Below, piece by piece: positions 8,921-18,321 of a DNA stretch of 64,000 nt. The number at the start of each line of letters is the position of its first letter. The first letter of the stretch is position 1. A model generated the notes under the pieces. That model ran no database searches. It saw only the letters and a list, made by a program, of their open reading frames with translations, and had not been told where the DNA came from. Both the position numbers and the translations under genes were made by a program. The stretch comes from Ypsolopha sequella (Eukaryota; Arthropoda; Insecta; Lepidoptera; Ypsolophidae): the NCBI GenBank assembly GCA_934047225.1, contig CAKOHE010000088.1, positions 1-64,000 of the forward strand, given 5' to 3'.

Positions 8921-11900
8921 TTCCTTCAGTGCAATCTGAACCACTGCCGTGGTGCGCAGGACCTGCTACTGCAAACCATTGCGGAGGGTTCGATTGCTCT
9001 GGCGGTAATTTCGGAGCCCTACAGGGTTCCAAAAGACCCCCACTGGATGTGTGACGGAGCCGCCTTGGTCGCCGTGTACTGGAGAGGCAAGGATGGAGAC
9101 CCTCCCTGCAGAATCCTGGCCAGAGGGCAAGGTTTCGTTGCGGTCGAGTGGGGCCAGATGGTGGTGGTTGGGTGTTATGTCTCTCCCAATATCTCCCTCG
9201 CGGACTACGAGATATTTCTGGACGGGTTGGCGGTATGCATTCGCGGATATCTCACCCGTCCGATGCTTGTCCTGGGGGACTTCAACGCTCATTCTAGAGT
9301 GTGGGGGAACCCCTGGGATGACGCTAAGGGAGAGACGATACTGGAGTGGGCGGCGGGTCTCGACATCCGCCTACTTAACCAGGGGGCGGTGCCAACCTGC
9401 GTGCGCTGGCAGGGGGAGTCGATCGTTGACTTGTCATGGGCGACTTCCACTGCAGAGAGCATGGTGTCGGGATGGAGAGTTGCGGAAGAGATGGTCACCC
9501 TCTCTGACCATCGCCACATCTTTTTTGAGGTGGCAGTCCGATCTCTCGGTCCTTGTCTCAGGAGTCGCAGCCCTCCGAGGAGGTGGTCCCTGAGGCAAAT
9601 GGACCGAGATAAGCTCAAAGCTGCTGCGGCCGTGGCAGCCTGGCCGGAGACTCCTGGTGATGAAGTTGACCTCAATCCTGAAGTTGAGGTGGCATGGTTT
9701 CGGGAATCCATGTCAATGGTTTGCGATGCTGCAATGCCCCGAGCCAAGCCACTGGAGAAGAGGTCGATGTACTGGTGGTCGGAAGAGATTGCAGAAATGC
9801 GTGCGATCTGCTTGCGGTGCCGACGCCAGTACCTCAGAACCAGGAGAAGGCGACTTGCCACGGCAGAAGAAAGGGCGGTGACCTATGAGGAGTATCGGAT
9901 TGCCACAAAGCACCTCCAGATTGCCATCACTGAGGCTAAGGCCCGGTCTTGGGCTGAACTTCTACGGGACCTGGACAAGGACCCATGGGGTCGACCATAT
10001 AAGATGGTCATGGGGAAGCTGCGGCCCTGGGTTCCACCTTTGACGGAAACCCTTGAACCGAATCTGGTGGACACAGTGGTCAACACTCTCTTCCCCAGAA
10101 CCCAGGATGACCCTGTGCCCTTGACCCCCGTAGAACTGCCAATCTGGTCCGACGATCTGGAGGTATCAAAACCAGAGCTGACCTGCGCCGTCAAACGCCT
10201 AGCAGCGCGCAACACCGCCCCTGGCCCAGACGGTATCCCGGGTCGGGCATGGGTGCTCGCCATGGTGGAGCTGGGAGACAGGCTAAGGCGGTTGTTTACA
10301 AGCTGTCTCCGCATTGGCCAGTTCCCACGCACCTGGAAGGAGGCCAGGCTGGTGCTTCTGGTGAAGGAGGGCAGAGATCCGGACTCTCCATCCGGTTACC
10401 GACCCATATGCCTCTTAGATGAAGTGGGCAAACTATTCGAAAGAATAATTGCCCACCGTCTAAACTCACATCTTGTGAGAGTGGGCCCCGACCTGTCTGA
10501 CAGCCAGTTCGGCTTTCGACAGGGTCGATCAACATTGGACGCAATTCTCCGTGTTCGACACATGTCGAACCGGGTGGTCTCCCAGGGCGGGGTAGTGTTG
10601 GCGATCAGTTTAGACATAGTGAACGCTTTTAACTCCCTACTCTGGAGTGCGATCAGAAGGGCGTTGATTGATCACGACGTCCCTTCTTATCTGCAACGGA
10701 TCATAGGGGCCTACCTGAGCGACAGGACAATTAAATATACGGGTCGAGACGGCTCAGTACACAGCAGGGAGGTGAACTGCGGCGTTCCCCAGGGGTCAGT
10801 GCTGGGTCCCTTGCTGTGGAACATAGCATATGACGCGGTGCTATGCGTCGGTCTACCCGAGGGTGTCACAGTCGTCTGTTACGCAGATGACACTCTCGTT
10901 CTGATCGAGGGTGACACCTTCGAGAATACCGTCCGAAGCGCCGAACTTGGTGTGGCCTGCATCGTGGACAAAATCCACGAGCTTGGGCTACGAGTGGCAC
11001 CCCAGAAGACCGAGGCTATATGGTTCCACAAGCTTCCTAGAAGCCAGGAACCTCCCAGCCTTTCGGTATGTGTCGGCTCGACTCAGGTCCAGATTGGAAG
11101 GTACATGAAGTACCTTGGCCTCATCCTCGACAGCCGTTGGGGGTTTGAGGAGCACTTCAGCCGTCAGGTCCTTCGGATTCAGAAGGTAGCCGGTGCACTT
11201 CACCGACTGCTGCCTAATCTCGGGGGGCCCAGGGAGGAAGTTCGCCGTCTGTACGCGATGGTAGTGCGGTCTATTGCTCTCTACGGAGCTCCCGTATGGT
11301 CCGCAAGACTGGGAATCAGGCGTTGCAGAACTATGTTCTATAGTGTGCAGCGCAAGATGGCAATGCGGATCGCCCGCGGATATCGCACGATTTCGTTCCA
11401 GGCGGCGACGCTCCTGGCGCGTTTTCCACCGCTTGATATCCTGGCCGATATGGATGAGAGGGTATTTGCCTCAAGTCGTGGCATCGACTGTGGTGGTGAA
11501 AATGCGCCCCAAGAGCCGCTGGAGAGGGTGAAGCAGCGGGAACACCTCGCCGCGCTGGAGTCATGGCACGATAGGCTACATGAGCCGCAAAGTGCCAGAC
11601 AGCGCGTAGTTGGTGCAATACTGCCCAATTTCTGGACGTGGATGATGCGAGGCTTCGGACGAGTCACGTACCGGATGACGCAAGTGCTCACAGGGCATGG
11701 CTGCTTCGGTGAGTATCTGTGTCGAATCGGACGTGAAGAGACGGCCCAGTGTCACCATTGTGATGGTGATCTGGACTCGGCGCAGCACACGCTCGAAGAG
11801 TGCCCTGCCTGGGACTCCGAGCGGCAGGACCTGGTAAGTCAGGTTGGGCAGGACCTCTCTCCACCGGCGTTAGTCAATTCTATGCTGACAGGGGAGAGCT

Positions 11901-12040
11901 CATGGGAAGCCGTTACCAGGTTCTGCGAGAGCGTAATGGTGCGGAAAGAGGAGGCTGAGCGGGAGAGGGAGAGGGCCAATCCCGCTCGAAGGAGGAGGCA
12001 CCGAGGAGGAAGAGGTGACCACCTCCATACCGCCCAGTAG
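8921..12040 (+). CDS. SART-like ORF2: APE endonuclease - reverse transcriptase (about 1039 aa), intact
   Basis: It nicks the TTAGG target and copies the RNA by target-primed reverse transcription. EN, about residues 1-220: QCNLNHC, SEPY, GDFNAHSRVWG, SIVDLSW, LSDHRH. RT, about 400-700: PGPDGIPGR, QFGFRQGRST, the CYADDTLV active site and KYLGLILDS. The C-terminal CCHC-like finger is CHHC...H...C. There is no RNase H. The first ATG (9047) would remove the catalytic Asn and Glu of EN, so translation must begin upstream without AUG, near the ORF1 stop and in the -1 frame. The 1039-residue length from 8921 matches ORF2 of copy C (1043 aa), which supports this start. Confidence 0.93.
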   Translation, partial: FLQCNLNHCRGAQDLLLQTIAEGSIALAVISEPYRVPKDPHWMCDGAALVAVYWRGKDGDPPCRILARGQGFVAVEWGQMVVVGCYVSPNISLADYEIFLDGLAVCIRGYLTRPMLVLGDFNAHSRVWGNPWDDAKGETILEWAAGLDIRLLNQGAVPTCVRWQGESIVDLSWATSTAESMVSGWRVAEEMVTLSDHRHIFFEVAVRSLGPCLRSRSPPRRWSLRQMDRDKLKAAAAVAAWPETPGDEVDLNPEVEVAWFRESMSMVCDAAMPRAKPLEKRSMYWWSEEIAEMRAICLRCRRQYLRTRRRRLATAEERAVTYEEYRIATKHLQIAITEAKARSWAELLRDLDKDPWGRPYKMVMGKLRPWVPPLTETLEPNLVDTVVNTLFPRTQDDPVPLTPVELPIWSDDLEVSKPELTCAVKRLAARNTAPGPDGIPGRAWVLAMVELGDRLRRLFTSCLRIGQFPRTWKEARLVLLVKEGRDPDSPSGYRPICLLDEVGKLFERIIAHRLNSHLVRVGPDLSDSQFGFRQGRSTLDAILRVRHMSNRVVSQGGVVLAISLDIVNAFNSLLWSAIRRALIDHDVPSYLQRIIGAYLSDRTIKYTGRDGSVHSREVNCGVPQGSVLGPLLWNIAYDAVLCVGLPEGVTVVCYADDTLVLIEGDTFENTVRSAELGVACIVDKIHELGLRVAPQKTEAIWFHKLPRSQEPPSLSVCVGSTQVQIGRYMKYLGLILDSRWGFEEHFSRQVLRIQKVAGALHRLLPNLGGPREEVRRLYAMVVRSIALYGAPVWSARLGIRRCRTMFYSVQRKMAMRIARGYRTISFQAATLLARFPPLDILADMDERVFASSRGIDCGGENAPQEPLERVKQREHLAALESWHDRLHEPQSARQRVVGAILPNFWTWMMRGFGRVTYRMTQVLTGHGCFGEYLCRIGREETAQCHHCDGDLDSAQHTLEECPAWDSERQDLVSQVGQDLSPPALVNSMLTGESSWEAVTRFCESVMVRKEEAERERERANPARRRRHRGGRGDHLHTAQ

Positions 12041-12444
12041 TTCGGGCATAGAATAAGACTACGGTATCCCCTGCCTGTCGTAAAAGGCGACTAAAAGGGG
12101 CTCCCGAGCTGCGGATGCGTGGGGCGGGGGCCCCTCGTATCTACTAAACAGCTCCGGGAGGATGGCAGCACGATGTGGTCTCGTGCTGCCTTGGCACCGA
12201 GAGGGTGCAAGGGGAAGCAATACTCAGCTTCCCCAGGGAGGGCCGCAGACGCGGCGTTGCGCCAGAGGGGCACCGGTGCGTTCCACAGGAGATCCCGGAG
12301 CCCCTTGATTGGCGTGGAGGAAGGCCACCATGGGGTTTTAGCCGGTAAGAGTCCGGCATAACCTCTCCCGCTCCCCCAAGCCGGAAGGTATCCATGAAGG
12401 ATTTCCCCATGTAAAAAAAAAAAAAAAAAAAACAAAAAAAAAAA
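12041..12444 (+). other. 3' UTR and poly(A) of SART copy B
   Basis: Near-identical to the 3' UTR of copy A, including the GCCGG...CCGGC hairpin at 12341-12357. The poly(A) is interrupted once by C. Confidence 0.8.
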
Positions 12445-12466
12445 GGTTAGGTTAGGTTAGGTTAGG
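12445..12466 (+). repeat. (TTAGG)n, about 4 units
   Basis: 22 bp of GGTTAGG repeats lie between SART B on + and the poly(T) end of TRAS-like D on -. Two oppositely oriented insertions are therefore only about four repeats apart. Confidence 0.95.
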
Positions 12467-12493
12467 TTTTTTTTTTTTTTTTTTTTTTTTTTT

Positions 12494-13055
12494 GTACCCC
12501 GTCTGATTGACAGGGTTTGACTTAAAGTCCAAGAATATTAATTTTCTTGACATTTTTATCTTTATTAATTAAAATAATGTGACCCATCTGGGTTAAAAAA
12601 GAAGTGGAAAAATGTTCCTCCGTCTTATACATTTACATTACAGTTAGTATAATATGCCCTTCTTAGCAGAACTTATCTATTGTTAGTTTCTTGTTGTTTT
12701 TTTTTTTTTTTTTTTCTTTTCTGTCCTCTTTTTTTATGTCAGTATATATATATTTTTTTTCTGTTCGGTTTGTTTTTTTTTTTTTTTTTTGATGTTATTT
12801 TCTTTCAATACACTTATTATATATTAATTCTAGTTTTACATCTTATAACTTATCTCTAATTTGACGGAGGAACATCCTCTGGAATATTTCTAATGTGTTT
12901 CGTACATTAAATCAACTTATAGCATGCCTTTAAGTCTTTTAAATATAAATCAATTTAAATTTAACAGTGAACAAAATAAAAAATTAAATTAAAGCTTGTA
13001 AACATAAAATCAGATGAAACAATTAAAACGTATGAATAAAGCTGTGTGACTAGAT
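12494..13055 (-). other. 3' UTR of TRAS-like copy D
   Basis: AT-rich. Next to the poly(A) there are two hairpins, 12498-12515 and 12530-12549 (CAAGAA/TTCTTG). A long-range perfect inverted repeat, TGTTCCTCCGTC at 12613-12624 with GACGGAGGAACA at 12863-12874, encloses T-rich tracts. The same layout with different bases occurs in element E. Confidence 0.65.
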
Positions 13056-16003
13056 TTACTTATTTCGTATTGCCGCACTCCTTATTATTCTTTCCAAATA
13101 ATTTAATAAGGATATCCTATATTTCTTGTCCAATAGTATATCTGGCAGGTTTTCTTTGTTAAAAATGGTGTCTATTTCTACCTCCAGATTTGCCCTCCAC
13201 AAACCGAATCTCGGACAGTCGAATATGACGTGCCAAATCGTCTCCTCCTGTCCAGGATCGCACACGCAAGCGGGACTGTCCTTCAGTTTAAAACGGTGCA
13301 AGTACGATGCGAGTCCATCCCATGCCCTGTGAGGGCTTGCACATGTGTGGGGTTAAGGTTGGCCTTCCTCACGACCTTGTGCGCGATTGCTACATCTGGT
13401 AGGAAGGCCTTTGTAACCCCACCCGTGCTGGAGGACCCGTAACGCTCCTGCCACTGTTGGACAGTCCCCTCCCGAATGGTCCTCTTCAGGTAGGAGAGCG
13501 GGACTGCGTCATAGTCGGCTGCCGTCTTCTTGTGGAGGGCTGCGTCTTTTGCCAGCTCGTCAGCGCGCTCGTTACCAACAGTCCCCACATGCGCCCGCAG
13601 CCAAAAGAGCCTTACGTCACGACCCTCCTCGCGGATCTGATGCACGCTCCGCTCAATACCGTGTGCCAGGGGATGCACATGCGCCCGGCTTCTGAGCAGG
13701 TCTAGCGATGAGCGGGAGTCACTCAGGATGTTTACGAGTGGCTCCGTGCTATTTTTGACCTGCTCCACGGCCCTGAGCAGAGCGAACATCTCCGATTGGA
13801 AGACCGTGCAGTATGACTCTAGACGGAACTTCGAGTGCTTGGTCTCCTTACCGTCCCGCCACCACGTCAGCGCAGCACCCACCTTCCCCTGTATCTTACT
13901 GCCATCAGTAAAGATACAGGGGCCGGCAATTTGGTGAGCACTGACGGTGTCAGGGCTGAGGTCATCCACGCACTCGAAGCTCAGTGGCTGTTTAGACGCT
14001 GGATGCGGGAACCGCTGCCAAGGAACGCGCTGTTCGACCGGTCTGTCGGCAGGGATCTGCTCAATTCTGACTCCTCGCTTTGCCCTGTACAGACTCGCGG
14101 CCTCTTGTACTCTAAGGTCAAGGGGGAGTACATCTGCCAGGATCAGAGCCGATGACAGAGACACCGTGCGGTACGCCTTACATAGCTTTTGTGCGAACCC
14201 CCGCTGCAGAGATTCAAGTTGATTTTTGATCATCAGCTTCTCCGCAGCCGGCGCCCACACACTTGCTGCGTACAGCACGATGGGCTCTATCACCGAGACG
14301 TAAATGGTTCTGATGACCTCCCGGTTCAGACCCCAGCTCACCCTAGCTGCACATGCCAGCTGCTTATAGATGTCGGTGACTTTCCTGCAAACAGCTGACA
14401 CGTGTGCATTGAAGGTGAGCTTGTGGTCAATAATCACCCCCAATAGGCGGATCTGCTGCACAAGTGGCAGCGGCACCCCGTCCATGCAGATGACCGGAGG
14501 CTCAAACTTAAGTTTACGTGTTAGCACCATCGCAAAAGTTTTGTGTGGTGCAAACTTCAACTTATTTTTGAGCCCCCAGTCCAGAACACGTTGGAGTGCC
14601 GCATTTGCTCTCGCCTGTAGGGGGGGTATAGTGGACCCGGAGATCACCAGAACCACATCGTCCGCAAAGGCCTGGCAGTGCACCCCATCCTGCTCGAGTT
14701 CTTCGAGCAGGGTGTTGAGAATAAGGATCCAAAAGGCGGGTCCAGCTATAGAGCCTTGGATGCACCCCTTGTTGGTACCCTTTTCCCAACACTCCCTTGC
14801 ATAACTAACCTTAATGGAGCGATTTTCCAAGTATGAGGCCACGAGTCCGTAAATGTTAGCAGGGCATCTGTGAGCGAGGAGTTGTGTCTTTAAAGCCGGC
14901 CACCAAGCATTATCGAAGGCTCCCTCTATGTCCAGCGAGATCATGAGGGTGATATTCCTTCTCTCAATTTGGGAGCGGACATGTCCCACAAGGTCATAGA
15001 GGGAGTCTTCGGTGCTTTTTTGTGGCATAAAACCGTACTGCCTGGAGTTTAGGAAAGGTAGTATATGCCATCCTATACGGGATACCAGAAGCTTTTCCAC
15101 AATTTTGCCCATAACAGGAAGGAGTCCTATCGGCCTGTGCGCCTTCGGTATGGTGTAGTCATCCCTCCCGGATTTGCGGAAGATGCATACGTGAGCGAGC
15201 TTCCACCGCGCCGGAAAGTGTCCAATTTCCAAGCATTTGTTGGCAAATTCAAGGAACACCTCCGGCGCGATCCGGATTGCTCGCTCACATATGTCCGCTG
15301 TCCACCCGTCAGGGCCCGGAGCCTTCCTCGGGTTGAGATTACTCAAAACCGAGTCAAGCTCCGCGGCCGTGAAGGGCGGATCGTTTGGACTGAGTTTATC
15401 CAGGAGTTGATAAACTGACACCTCCGAGCTCTCGCGTATTTGCCGTTGGGTAGGGGTTTCGTCGTCTACAGAGTCATCAGGGAAGAACGTAAGAGCCAGC
15501 AGCTCTGCAGACTCTTTGGGGCCAAGGGTATTCCCAGTTGTGTCTACGAGCAGCTGGTCCTCCTGTCGTTTTGCAGTTCTCCTGATGACCCTATACACGC
15601 CGTCCCATAGACTTTCCCTATCCTGCTTTGCGCAAAACTGCTTCCAGCTAGCGGTCTGTGCATCTTGCACCGCCACTTTATATCGCTGATTTGCTTCTAA
15701 GTATTGGTCAACAACGTGTTGTCTTCTAACCGCCGCGGCGTTCCGTATCCTCCGCCTCTTGGTCTTGGCGTCTCTCTTGAGACGCTCCAGAGCGGGGGTC
15801 CACCACGGCAATGGTTTCCTTCCTTTTGGGACTCCTACCTTCGGTATTGACTCTTCACATGCGTGAGAGATCACCGAAAGGTAAGAGTCAAGGGCAGACT
15901 CCAGTTCCTCAGGCGTGGTTACAGACCTCACCTTCGAGGCAGTCAGGTTGCTCTCTTTTAGTCCGGAGCGGACGGTGTGGCCGAAAGCTGACCAATCAGA
16001 CTT
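13056..16003 (-). pseudogene. TRAS-like ORF2 remnant: RT and RNase H, lacking EN, frameshifted
   Basis: Starting from SDWSAFG, which lies just after EN in element E, the frame carries RT (PGPDGWTADI, QYGFMPQKSTEDS, FADDVVLV active site, LLGVIIDHKL) and RNase H (IFTDGSKIQGK, FQSEMFALL, LSDSRSSLDLL, GNERADELAK). At about 13315 two extra bases relative to E break the frame after QALTGHG. The last 81 residues, including the CVCDP...CPRFGLW finger, continue in another frame to 13056. The frame runs upstream into the 5' UTR to 16078 without a true ATG. RT and RNase H residues look intact, but the protein cannot nick DNA. Confidence 0.88.
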
Positions 16004-17666
16004 AAATAAAAAATAAAAAAAATATATGAGAACAATTAAAACACACAAGGTAGTAATGCAATAGGCAAAAGCCGTCAAAAGGTCAAAAAGTAAAATAATA
16101 AAAAAAAAAATAATAATACTGAATGGAATAATTAATATTTAAATTTCAATCATAAATGCATGTGACAAGAGTCTAAACATGAAAATGGGACAGAACAATT
16201 GCAATAATTTAATGCATCAATTAATATTTTATGAATTTAAATACTTGGAATGTGGCAATAGCCTTAAAATGTAAAAAGTTTAAATCTACAGTTGAATTGT
16301 TAATTACAATAATAGCAACGGTTAAGTTCAATATAACAGGTACTAAAATTAAATTGTAAAATAGACTAGTCAAAATAATGAAAATTGTAAATCTAAAACA
16401 GTTCTTAAAGCAATTCTAAAGACAAAAGTGGCGAGGCCGTAATAGTGTAAAGGATATGAACTTAACTTGGGCTTAAACTTAACTTAACTTCAGACGCCGC
16501 GGGAGTGTACGATCCGCGAGAACAATTTTTGAAAACACAATTTTTTAAACACAGTGGTACTAACAATATATTGGTGTTTAACGTCAGTTTTACAAGTTAT
16601 AACATATAAAATAAACAATTTATAAAATTTAGGCAGAATTATGAAAATGCTGATAACAGCCGTAAAAATGTAATATCTGCAGGAACAATTAAATAGTAAA
16701 AGTTCAAAATAAATGGTAAAATTAGAAATTTTGAGGCAAATTAAAATGTTTTAGGTTCTTCGGGATGGTCTCCGTTTTTTCAACGTCTATTCAGAGTTTT
16801 AGCACCAGTCCAAGAGAATAAAAAAATTTCTTAAAAAAAATTTTTGAGGTGGGGGGGGTAATTTTTGTCCCAAAATGTTTTTTGACCCCGATATGAATCT
16901 CGTTTTTCGTACTCCGTAGGAGTACGAAAATCCACTCAGAATTTGAATCAGACGTTCCGTTCCAGAGTTATTCACAAAACCAACCTTTTTGCTGATGGCG
17001 GCTTGGGTCGTCCTTATGAAAAAAATTTGTATCTCAGGATCCGCTAATCAGAAAAATCCAGGTTATGTCTCGTTCTCTTCTTTATTAAATGCTTGTTTTT
17101 TATAAATTACAAAAATGGTATGTCATCGATTCCTTTTTCAAGCTATTTCTTCGGGAACACAAAAAGGGAATTACCAACAACGATAAAATGGCTACTGTTG
17201 GTCGAAACTTTCAAAAAAAATATATTTTTCTTTCTGAATCCTGCTTCCATGGGTTTTACCCTTCTCCACACACCCACGGTTTGTCGATAGGCTCTCTGGT
17301 GCTCGAGTTAGATCTCCACGTGGTTTTTGTTTTTTTGGTTATAAAACCACGAAACCTGGAGGATAATCGCCAAAAAAGGTGTATATAGTTGCGGGCTCAC
17401 CTAGCGGTTCCAGGCGTAGAGAGAAAGCAGTGGGGCACTCGATACAATTTCGAGTAAATCCGATAAAACACAAATTTTTGTGGCACTTTTTGTCAAATTT
17501 TTGTTAAACTTGAAAATTTTTCACTTTTTATTAGGTTGCCATCTAGCCACTGTCCATCCGAGTTAAAAAACACTTTTATTTACAAAATTGGGTCACATTT
17601 ACTATTTTTCTTGATTTTTTCAGCGCGGAGCGAAAAGAAACTGATCCGCTCGGGTCGGAATGCTGC
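16004..17666 (-). promoter_or_regulatory. 5' UTR / probable internal promoter region of TRAS-like copy D
   Basis: 1.66 kb of AT-rich sequence without genes. The distal 700 bp share ordered blocks with the 5' UTRs of E and F: a GGCGGC/GATGGCG block near 16995, GTATGTCATCGAT near 17117, CAACGATAA near 17179, CACGTGG at 17317-17323, GGGGCACTCGAT near 17430 and a GCGCGGAGC...CGCTCGGG terminal block near 17624-17655. The proximal part carries repeated GGC-AAWW-GCC motifs near 16064, 16254, 16430 and 16650. Confidence 0.7.
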
Positions 17667-17731
17667 GGTTAATGAGGTTAATGAGGTTAGGTTAGGTTAG
17701 GTTAGGTTAGGTTAGGTTAGGTTAGGTTAGG
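17667..17731 (+). repeat. (TTAATGAGG)2 followed by (TTAGG)n, about 10 units
   Basis: After D's 5' end come two variant nonamers, GTTAATGAG twice, then perfect TTAGG repeats up to E's poly(T). The variant sits exactly between the element end and canonical repeats. Confidence 0.85.
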
Positions 17732-17755
17732 TTTTTTTTTTTTTTTTTTTTTTTT

Positions 17756-18321
17756 AAACCCCATCAATGATGAGGTCACGCAAGACCACGAATGTTAATT
17801 TTCGTGACTTTATTCACTACATTTATTTAAACGTGACCCCTGAATTTATACAGGGATAAGAGGGGGAAAGGGAAAAAGGGGATCCTCCGTCATAAAAAGC
17901 TACTTATATTTTAAAATTAATATTAAGACCAGGGATAGAAAGTTTACTCTCATGCATAGGCTTCTTGTTCTTCTTTATTCTCTTTTTTTTTTTTTTTTCA
18001 TGCATTTTTTTTTTTATTTTTTCTTATGTTTTTAGTTTTCTTTTTTTTTTTTTCTTTTTTTTTTTTTTTCTTATTATCTAAGTACATTTCTCTTAATCTA
18101 CTGTTGGAGGATCCCGCCCTTTATTACATTTGTACAAATCAGATCAATCAAAAAAATAACAATTTTATACAATTTAAATCAAATCAATTAATTACTTATA
18201 CAATGAATTATTAAATTGGTACATTAAATATCACATTTGAATAAATTAATAATAATTAAAATTAACAATTTGTATAATAACAATAAAACATAATAATTAC
18301 ATAATTTAAGCCTAAACACAT
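17756..18321 (-). other. 3' UTR of TRAS-like copy E
   Basis: AT-rich with long T tracts as seen on +. Hairpins lie at 17759-17775 and 17787-17806 (CACGAA/TTCGTG). A perfect 10-bp inverted repeat, GGGATCCTCC at 17878-17887 with GGAGGATCCC at 18106-18115, is also present. Positions match those in D with compensating base changes. Confidence 0.65.

Larger units (their letters stand above)
6994..12444 (+). mobile_element. SART-like telomere-specific retrotransposon, copy B (5'-truncated, coding-complete)
   Basis: Homology to copy A begins at ATTATCGAC, only about 20 bp before the ORF1 ATG, so almost the whole 5' UTR is missing. Both ORFs are open. The poly(A) at 12413-12444 has a single internal C and leads into GGTTAGG. 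The truncation probably arose by incomplete reverse transcription. Without the 5' UTR the copy is unlikely to drive its own transcription unless read-through occurs. Confidence 0.92.
12467..17666 (-). mobile_element. TRAS-like telomeric retrotransposon, copy D (ORF1 and endonuclease deleted)
   Basis: Read on -, it has a conserved TRAS-like 5' UTR (17666-16004), then jumps straight into ORF2 downstream of EN (16003), then RT, RNase H, 3' UTR and poly(A), seen as poly(T) at 12467-12493. Its ORF2 is closest to element E. The internal deletion removes all of ORF1 and EN. A further 2-bp insertion near 13315 shifts the C-terminus. It is a non-autonomous copy. Confidence 0.88.

Noticed and set aside
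9047..9049. ATG at 9047 as the ORF2 start of SART B
   Set aside because: It would delete the EN residues Asn (QCNLNHC) and Glu (SEPY); the open frame extends upstream and its full length matches copy C.
15950..16078. A membrane protein fused to RT in D (hydrophobic N-terminus)
   Set aside because: The hydrophobic stretch is a translation of the T-rich 5' UTR beyond the deletion junction and has no ATG.
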